From contig NC_037269.1 in assembly GCF_000002425.4 (NCBI RefSeq), positions 6,041,135 through 6,105,134 of the forward strand: DNA of 64,000 bases, written 5' to 3'. The DNA comes from Physcomitrium patens (taxonomy: Eukaryota > Streptophyta > Bryopsida > Funariales > Funariaceae). Positions 56,641-64,000 of this stretch are shown piece by piece (position 1 is the stretch's first letter; each line of letters opens with the position of its first letter). Under the pieces are notes generated by a model. That model searched no databases. It saw only the letters and a list, made by a program, of their open reading frames with translations, and was not told the origin of the DNA. A program made the translations under genes and the position numbers.

Positions 56641-58656
56641 ATAACATAATAACAAGCAACTAATAATTTACAAGATGAGTTGTACGATGTTTATCAAGAT
56701 GCTAAAATCCAAATTGATAATGTTGCAACATAGTAAAATTTCATTATTCAAGATACATCTTATTTAAAAAAATTAGAAGAACCATATATTACAATAATAA
56801 AGGTTGAGACAAAAGTTTTTGATGATAGTTTAGCTTATGCATGGATATAAAGTGAAAATAGAAAAAAAGAAATATAATTTCTAACTATGCCTCTCAATTA
56901 TGAATAAAATTGAGATAGATTAAGAAAAAATCTATTATTAAGAATTATTGAAGAATTTATGGATTTTAAGGAAATATTATTATAAAGCAAGATTATAGAA
57001 TTAAAAAAGGGAATTTTTTTTCTAAAATGTAGATACTTTTGATATAAGTTTTATTAGTATTTTTAAAAAATAAAGATATTATATATAAAAAAATTGAAGA
57101 TTTAAAAAGAAAAAAAGAGAAAAAAAAGATATAATATTATAGAAAAATTACATAAGTTAGAAATATTAAAAGATAATGAAAGGATTTTTGGTGTTTATGA
57201 AGAAAATAGATTGAAAGATTCTTTGTAATTAATTGCATCTATTGAGTTAGGAGATGATGATAAGATAGTGCAAATTCATTCAAAAGAGGTTTATTCTATG
57301 CTTAAATCTTTTCAGGCACCAAAAGTTATTGTGGAAATAAAATATAAAATAATAAAAAAAATTAAACTTTTGCTAGATCTTTATCAAAAGATTCTATAAA
57401 ACAAATGAAACAAGTATCAAGGAAAAAGAATTTAAAAGATCCAAAGAATACTAGACAACAATTTATCAAAGAGACTTTTGAAGAATTAAAGATTGGATTT
57501 CATGGTTCCTTGTTGCAAAATATAATTGAATATTTTATAGAGATACTTGCAAAATGAAATAAATCAATTGTTTTTGAATCCTATGAGATAATATTTTTAG
57601 ATCTTAATATTATAGCTCATATATTTATTTTTATCATACTACATGTGCCTTGGAAATTAAGGCCAATTCTTATATCAATAGCATGCTTGCCTAAATTAAT
57701 GGATGTGTTAAAAGAAAATATGAGAATGAAGTTTTTAAAGCCTTCTTTTGCTCTATATTCTAGTTGTTGATTTATAGTGCCTAAAAAAGATAGATCACTA
57801 AAATTTATCTAAGATATAAAATCAATGAATGTAATAACTATTAAAAATATAGATATATCTTTTTAGTAAATAAGATTGTTGAAGCATTTGTAGGAAGAAA
57901 AATTTACTCAATAGATGTTTTATATTTGGATTATAATGAATTTTAACTTGTATGTAGAAGTATAGATTTGACAATAATAAAAATACTATTTAGTCTATTT
58001 AAAATATATACTCTTCTATAAGATACTACTAACTCAATTACACATATGATAAATAGAATAAATAAGATATTAAGAGACTTTATTCTTAAAAAAATAAATA
58101 ATTTTACTATAGATATTAATCGTATTGCTATTGGATGGATTGTAGATTAAGATGATTCAAGTAGGAATAGATTTGTAGTTTGATTTGGAGCCAAGGTTTT
58201 AAATACTTGCCAATATATATAATTATAAGTAAAAAAAAGAACTATGGAGAATTTTATTAGCTATAAAAGTTTAAAAAATATTATTTGATTGATGTAGTAG
58301 TAGTAATTGAAACAAATTATTTACCGTTGTTTGGAATAATTATTAATTGTACAACACCAAATATTGCAATATTAAGATGGATTGTATATACTAAGTTATT
58401 GAATCCAAAATTTAGATATGTTGATAGAAAAGATAATTTAGTAAAAATATGCTATCTTGAGTAAGATATAATAGGAAAGATAAGGTGGTTAAAGACATTG
58501 ATGATATTAGAATAAAATTTTATTCAATTTCAAATTATAACAAAGAAGATAAATTAAATTTATAATAATTTCATAAAAAAGAATTATTGAAAATTAATTA
58601 TTACTTAAATATCTTAATTATGTAAATAAATTCATCTATAAATATTTATAAATAAG

Positions 58657-58659
<3 letters not shown>

Positions 58660-58694
<35 letters not shown>
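58660..58694. repeat. (TA)n microsatellite
   Basis: About 17 TA units inside the gypsy A4 relic. Confidence 0.95.
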
Positions 58695-58697
<3 letters not shown>

Positions 58698-59429
58698 ATT
58701 TCTGGTTTAAAAAGGATTTTTATAAATAAGAAGAAAGAAAAGAATTGAGATACCATAACAAGTGGTAGGCACTAAAACAAAGCAATAAAAATTGCTAAAA
58801 GAATTTTACAACAATTTATGAGCAAGTCAAAGGGAAATTTGAGCTACATTAATTAAACTTAAAGAATGGTATTAGTATAAAAAAAAAACAAATGTATCAA
58901 GATATGCTTTTATTTGCATAATTTTATATAATCTTTTAAACATATTTTAATATACAATATTAAGATTTTTTAAATCTAATATATTCTTTTGCCATTTATT
59001 TTAAATAGGTTAGAATTTTATTATTATGCCAATTAGATTATGAAAAATGAAGTATTTGGTCTTGGCTCATGAAGATTTATTATATTAGGTAGAAGGTAGA
59101 CTATTAAAAATAAAATCTAGACAAGGAATTTGTACATTTTTTCTTAAAGATGTTATTTGCCATTATAGATGTATAAGAAAATTCATTATAAACTATAAAG
59201 AATTAAATGTAGAAGAAGCTTGTGATTTTTTAAAAAGATGTGAAGTTAAGTTGTCATTAATTACTACTTACAATCCATAAAAAAATATAAAAAGTAAACA
59301 TGATCATTCATCAATTATAAAAATATTACTTAAATCTTATAATGGGAGGATAAAAAAATGGCCTCAACTCTTGCCATTTGTATTGTGATACAATGTCAAA
59401 GATATGAATTACAAACAATCAAAACATCA

Positions 59430-59915
59430 ATGTACTCTTGTGTCATTCAAAAAGAATACATATTCATTCAAAGGTAATAAAGTATTAAAACTAGAATGGC
59501 TATTGCCAAAAACAAGAAGACTAGAGACTCTTGAAACAAGAAAAAGAACAAGAGAGGTATTGATAAGAGTAAAAAAGGCTTCACTCTTACTTCTATATAT
59601 ACAATTTAATTAAGAACTATGTGGCAATGTTCTATAAGACCTCTAACATATGTCTAAAATACATGTCAAACTTATAAAAGAAGTTTTCTATATATATACC
59701 AAGTGGCCAACTTGTACAAGAAGTTGTTAATATGTTTGATATGTAGCCAACTTGTTGGCTAATTTTTCAACCTATTAATCACCTACAAACACAGATAAAG
59801 TCAAATCTGCATTTATGAAGCTTCTATGAAGGTTTTCCATAAGATATTATCAAATTTATCCACATTTATTTTATATCTAATACTTCTTATTTAGAAAATT
59901 ATGTATGTCTATAAT
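59430..59915 (-). repeat. Ancient chromovirus B/C-type LTR relic
   Basis: Aligns with the - strand LTR of chromovirus B: shared blocks include AGAATGGCTATTGCC, the TATATATA box (59594-59601), TTGATAAGAGT (59560-59570, one change from the self-primer block) and GAAGCTTC near 59818. The 31-nt TATA-to-initiator spacing is kept. GTACTCTTGT at about 59432-59441 is the remains of the PBS, so this was a 5' LTR. Gypsy A4 resumes at 59949. Confidence 0.72.
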
Positions 59916-60589
59916 AATTAATCAAAAAAATTATAGTTTAATAATAAGTTATATTCCTATTGAAATCATGACAAGTCAAAAATCTATTATGTCAATTAAA
60001 GAAAAAAAATGCCTTCTTTGAATATATATAACCAAAAAAAGATAGATTTAAAATAAATAAATAAATAAATAAATAATTTAAAAAAATTTAGTCATTAGAA
60101 TTTAATAATTTGAAAAAATATTTAAAGATATTCAAATAATAATATTATAAAAAAACAAAGTTTTAAAGCAAGATTCAATTTAATAAATAACATCAATTGA
60201 AGAAGATGATTGAAATTTGGTCTATTATAGTAGCTTGGACATTTAATATAATACATAAATAAAAATAAAAATTTTGATTTGGATTATATGTGATAATAAT
60301 TTTTTTATAATAATACAACCTTTTTACTATAAAAACTGAATAGAATAAGGTTAAAAATACCAATTATTGAGAAGCAAGTGAAGCTATTCAAACAAAAATA
60401 TACATGAATCAATACAGAAGATCTTATTGAAGACTTAAACTTTCTAAGACAAGTAGATAATCTTGACTTGGATAATAAAAATAATAAAGAAGATTTACAT
60501 AAAGACATAGAAAGCATTCTGTGAATCCAATAACAAGATATGAATTATTTGGCACATACTATAGAATGCACAAGTTCAAAGGAAGTAGA

Positions 60590-61098
60590 TGTTGTATTAT
60601 AATACAAATATATGGTAAAAGAAAAAAATATAGGTTCTATTGTAGAAGAGCCTTATTAAAAAATATAATGAAAAAATATAAATAAAAGATAAGAAAGAAA
60701 TAAGAATTTTAAGTGTTAGTATTATTTTTTTATAAAAAAAAGCTTATATATACTTTGTATAGACATAAATAAGGCAAAAATTAGGACTTGATTAAAATTT
60801 GTTTAGAATTTGATTTATATTTTTATTGTAGATTTTTTAGTATTTTTTTTTTAAAAATATATTTTTTTTAAAACTTAAATTTTTTTATAATATTTTTATA
60901 ATATTTTTATAATTTTTTAACAAAATATTTTTAAAAATTTTGGAATTAATTATCACTTGATTAAGATTGTTAAGATTTAATTAGGATTTATATAAGATTC
61001 TATTAAATCTGTTAGAATCTTATTGTGGAAATTTTTAATTTACCTTCTACAACTAAGTACTTGGTGTATTTTCAAACAAGACAATATGTTATACAATA
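60590..61098 (+). repeat. 3' LTR relic of gypsy A4
   Basis: TGTTGTATTATAATAC to GTTATACAATA, preceded by a decayed copy of the conserved 3' block (GAATGCACAAGTTCA) and purine tract GGAAGTAGA. At about 509 bp it is shorter than the roughly 1.3-kb family LTR through internal deletion. Confidence 0.72.
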
Positions 61099-62400
61099 TT
61101 AAAAAGAATTAGAAGCCAAACTACTAGCTGATGTGGATAATGATATAACTAAATGAATCTAGAGCCATCAAGGAACACCTTGCAATGCAAAAATACTAAA
61201 GAATAAATAATGCTGCAAAATCCCTACTAACACACCATTGTAGAACTACAAGAAAAAAAACACATCCAAAACCGCAACTTTGTCTATTGAATCTACTCAA
61301 GAAAAAGAAAAGAAAAAAATAATTGGAAGGCAATAACATGAAGTCAAGCAACTGCTTGAAGAACAAAACTCAACATTGTCAAAGTCCAGGAGCTAGTGAC
61401 CAAAGAATTTCATTGCCACACTACAACCAACAACAAATTGAATAAAAAGATAAGAACTGCCACTTCTAGAGGAGGAACAAAAACATTGAATACTATTAAA
61501 AATAAAATGAAAAAGCTAAATTAATAGCAACTAGTAATCCAAGATATTGACATCAACTCCACTTTAAAATGACTTGATTAAGATCCACTTGAGGGAAAAT
61601 AATACAAGAAGCAATAGACATCAATTGTTTCAACTCCAGAAACAAAACTAGTGCTGCTATAATAGTTACAATATAAAGAGCGTCCATTACACCAAAGATG
61701 TTGCAACTTGCAACAACAATGATAGCTAGGAAATCTACAAACGTGGGAATTTGCAATAAGAATAGAAATTCTAGGAAAACATGAACCGAAGCTGAGATGA
61801 CATTGATGTAGAACACTTGAGCATCATAGAACCCAGAAGCAAGAGAAAAAAACAGGAGGCCCAATAGCATCTGCCTGATCCCTCTTCACAACATCCTTGT
61901 CCATTGAATCCAGACATCCTTAGCCACTGTCATTTTTTTTTTTTTTAATTTTATCTCAAACCAATGGTTATCATCTGTAATTTTTTTCATTTGCTGATTG
62001 CAATCCTAATAAGGTTGAACTATTGAAAGGCCTAACAAAGATGTCTACCTCATGGTGTGTGTCCAGCAGCTGCAATTATATTGCCATAATGACAAAGCCA
62101 CAACATAATGTATTTAGCCTTATTAAACATTTTTTCAAGTACATTTAATGTAACCTTTGCACGTAACATGCAGCTCAACACATGTCAACTGGATCAACAA
62201 CTATGGAATGTCTTTCCATCAGCCTGTTCAATATTTCAGAGAATTTTTTATTTCTTTGTCACTTTCTCAGGCAACACAGCAGAGGAAGTCACTCAATCCA
62301 AGAATTCAAATTTCACAATATTAGATTCTGATTCAAGATTGGCTTTGATCACTACAGTCACACTATTGCCCATATTATACTTCATCTGACTTTGTCAGCT
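61099..62400. other. Unassigned upstream region
   Basis: No element or gene recognised. A 105-codon hydrophobic open frame (61553-61870, -) has no recognisable domain and no supporting context, and is not called. Poly-T tract at about 61930-61942. Confidence 0.45.
62146..62188 (+). repeat. 43-bp dispersed direct repeat, copy 1
   Basis: TTAATGTAACCTTTGCAC start; matches 63409-63451 at 38 of 43 positions. All five differences are transitions. Confidence 0.75.
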
Positions 62401-62412
62401 CCAAATCACGAG

Positions 62413-62458
62413 AATTGACTTCAACAACTGTTCACAGTAACAATTGTTGAAGTCAATT
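62413..62458. repeat. Near-perfect hairpin (20-bp arms)
   Basis: Arms AATTGACTTCAACAACTGTT and AACAATTGTTGAAGTCAATT with one mismatch around the loop CACAGT. Related GACTTCAAC and TTAGTGACCACAGT repeats continue to about 62540. Confidence 0.85.
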
Positions 62459-63400
62459 AGTGACCACAGTGCCTTGAAATGACTTCAACTTCAATTGAAA
62501 TTAGTGACCACAGTAACTTTCCATAGGCTTGACTTCAACAACAATTTTCTAAACAGGAACATGGTATCCACTCAACCAATCAATCATCCATAAAACAAAG
62601 AAAGCCACGTCAAAAACAAAACAAAACAACCCAAATGAACTTCTTATTGGCAAAATTGCATTTCACATCAAAATCCAACATCCAGCAAAGTATGAATCAC
62701 AAAGTTGGGACAAGTGCCAGGCCACTCTTGCCCCTTGTGTGTGTTTTTTTTTCCTTTTTTATTTTATTTTTTATTTTTTTCCAGCCACACTAAAAATGCT
62801 CCACTTCAATGTGTACAATCACATTTCTTGTGCTTTCTTTCACTCGAGAAAGGCACTTTCAAAGCTGCAGCAGCTATGTAAAATTTTGCCAGTCCTTCCT
62901 TCTGTTTCCCTTGCCGATCTCGACTCATTCCAGGTCTATTGACATATCCACCATTACAGGATTGCATGGAATTTATGTGCAGGTAAGTCGTTAGCAATCA
63001 GAGTAGAAGAGGAGGAGGAGGTTCTTTTTACAAGCTTGGATAGTAACTGGATAGAACATATTATGGCAGAGAAAATTGGAACCAGTGCTACCCAACTACT
63101 GGTACCGCAGTCTACTTGTAAGGGTACTATACTAGTCTCCTTCCATTTTTTTTCCTTGGAGGCTTTCAATAGCAGCAGCACATAGAAAACCTGAACTCCA
63201 AAGTCGCGCTGGATACTTCACTTCAGTGAGGTAGCGGTCTTTGAAGACTTTCTAGAGCTGAGCAAGGTGGAAATGTTGTCACCCTATTTGCAGGAAGTAT
63301 TTTATTTTGTTTGTTGAGATGACCATGGGCTGACCACTATTTAAAAGTGAGAAAATATGACTTTACCTCCAGATTCTTGAGCCATCCTCTAGCACTCTTT
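62459..63400. other. Unassigned gene-upstream region
   Basis: More balanced base composition than the retrotransposon region. It includes a T-rich tract at about 62744-62782. Short open frames on both strands overlap one another and show no domain. Nothing else is supported. Confidence 0.4.
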
Positions 63401-63408
63401 GTCATCTC

Positions 63409-63451
63409 TTAATGTAACCTTTGCACATAACGTACAGCTCAGCACGTGTCA
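63409..63451 (+). promoter_or_regulatory. 43-bp repeat copy 2 with G-box
   Basis: Second copy of the 62146 repeat, about 390 bp upstream of the SDR start codon. Here it contains a perfect G-box CACGTG (63443-63448), which in copy 1 reads CACATG. A role in regulating the gene is inference. Confidence 0.4.
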
Positions 63452-63833
63452 TCTTTGACAAAATACTCTTTAAAGACACGCCCATCGTCAAGATGCCGTG
63501 AAGATGAAAAAATGGTTTGCTGATTAGAATACTCTAGGTCCGCTCATCGTATCGATATGGATCAGGCTGCGAAACACAGCCGCAAGGGATCTGTGCAGCA
63601 AATTTGAAAGGTTCGGTCCAAGTCCCAAGGCCTTTCCAGCAGCTGCGGTTTTTCTTACAAGATCACTGCCGCTACCCCCGCCACCTCCACAGCAGCGACA
63701 TCTCCTACATAAACATTTTGATCCTCTCGTTTTGTATATCAGAGTCGGTCGACCAAGCGAAGCAGCTCATGACTGGTTGTGTAAAAAGCTGAAGCATTCA
63801 GTGATTTGCAGTTAAAGCGGCACATTTGAGAAG

Positions 63834-63954
63834 ATGGGATCGTGGTGGCGCTACTTCATGGGGACGGAGGGCAAGAGCGGGTTCGGATCCATGTCCACCG
63901 CCGAGGATGTCACCGAAGGGCTTAACCTCGAAGACTACACCGCCATCGTGACAG
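63834..63954 (+). CDS. Short-chain dehydrogenase/reductase (TIC32/retinol dehydrogenase-like), exon 1
   Basis: ATG at 63834 opens 40 codons plus one base. The exon ends at ACAG before GTAAAC, a canonical 5' splice site. The peptide has a Trp/Phe-containing start (MGSWWRYFMG), GKSGFGS, STAEDVTEGL and then YTAIVTG. VTG is the start of the TGxxxGxG nucleotide-binding motif of classical SDR enzymes, with the intron falling inside the glycine codon. The STAE-VT and TAIVTG blocks are typical of plant TIC32-like and salt-tolerance SDRs, which bind NADP(H) through a Rossmann fold. The rest of the gene, including the YxxxK catalytic pair, lies beyond the window. Codon use is GC-richer than anything nearby. 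Family assignment is good; the exact orthologue is open. Confidence 0.82.
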
Positions 63955-64000
63955 GTAAACCTGGTATCAACTCCGCATTATCGATATGATAATCGGTCCA

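Larger units (their letters stand above)
56650..60530 (+). pseudogene. gypsy A4 protease-RT-RNase H-integrase relic
   Basis: Legible blocks: FLTMPLNYE near 56880; LRPILISIACLPKLMDVLKE near 57660; GWIVD-like RNase H start near 58135; TNYLPLFGI-like segment near 58315; IMPIRL then LAHEDL near 59020-59085; the DRGEL equivalent near 59190; integrase C-terminal sequence at 59949-60530 with a D/E-rich end. A deletion joins RT directly to RNase H near 58100, removing the FLDD active site. Stops occur every few dozen codons. At the codon where A1 and A3 have a shared TGA, this copy has TTA. Confidence 0.75.
56650..61098 (+). mobile_element. Ancient AT-decayed gypsy family A copy (A4)
   Basis: From AANNLQDELYD (about 56655) onward the + strand follows the family A order: protease tail, RT, RNase H, integrase, acidic tail, 3' LTR. 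Almost every difference from A1 and A3 is C-to-T or G-to-A, so the copy is strikingly AT-rich. A chromovirus LTR relic splits the integrase at 59430-59948. No 5' LTR was found. Confidence 0.8.

Noticed and set aside
61553..61870. 105-codon hydrophobic open frame on the - strand, membrane-protein-like
   Set aside because: No recognisable domain, no conserved neighbour and AT-rich context; hydrophobic frames arise easily opposite A-rich sequence.
63604..63792. 62-codon open frame just upstream of the SDR gene
   Set aside because: It lies in the probable 5' untranslated or promoter region, starts without an ATG and has no domain.

Overview
The window looks like intergenic nuclear DNA of a land plant with a repeat-rich genome. 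The evidence is the mix of repeats (Ty3/gypsy chromoviruses, a Tat/Athila-type gypsy element, Ty1/copia, a RepHel Helitron) and one spliced plant-type gene whose first exon starts at 63834. The clade cannot be fixed from the sequence. Apart from that exon, almost everything recognisable is transposon-derived, and most of it is dead. No rRNA, tRNA gene, CRISPR array or bacterial-type operon was seen.

Layout. 1-2759: 3' end of a + strand gypsy element of a family called A here. 2757-3480: old Tat-type LTR. 3484-5202: copia gag and 5' LTR on the - strand. 5203-5750: unassigned sequence and an (AT)n tract. 5780-10085: two A2-subfamily fragments head to head. 10086-16436: decayed - strand chromovirus B, carrying a solo A2 LTR (12433-13757). 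16437-21229: decayed copia on + . 21230-22722 and 53426-55350: the two halves of one - strand Helitron. Between the halves lies a nest. Tat element T (22723-53425) contains gypsy A3 (23469-38483) near its 3' end and chromovirus D (39038-45305) in its extra ORF, and A3 in turn contains chromovirus C (29015-35341). 55411-56640: AT-rich. 56650-61098: very AT-decayed family A copy with an old chromovirus LTR inside it. 61099-63833: upstream region of a short-chain dehydrogenase/reductase gene, whose exon 1 is 63834-63954.

The nest is supported by target-site duplications, by reading frames that resume across T, D and C, and by LTR divergence counted by eye: T about 2.6%, A3 about 3%, D about 1.6%, C about 0.6%.

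The most interesting result concerns chromoviruses B, C and D. Each has, exactly 2 nt after its 5' LTR, an 11-nt sequence that is the reverse complement of the predicted first 11 nt of its own transcript, which begins 31-32 nt from a TATATATA box. This is the arrangement of Tf1-type self-priming. The two halves co-vary between families (ACTCTTGTCAA in B and C, AGTCTCGACAA in D). The same three elements share a conserved leader hairpin with a GGATTACCC loop, a 5-nt stop-restart junction between gag and pol, and, in C and D with a relic in B, a small ORF after the chromodomain. D also carries dense heat-shock-element-like arrays in its LTR. Together they look like one distinctive plant chromovirus lineage; whether it has been described cannot be decided from this window.
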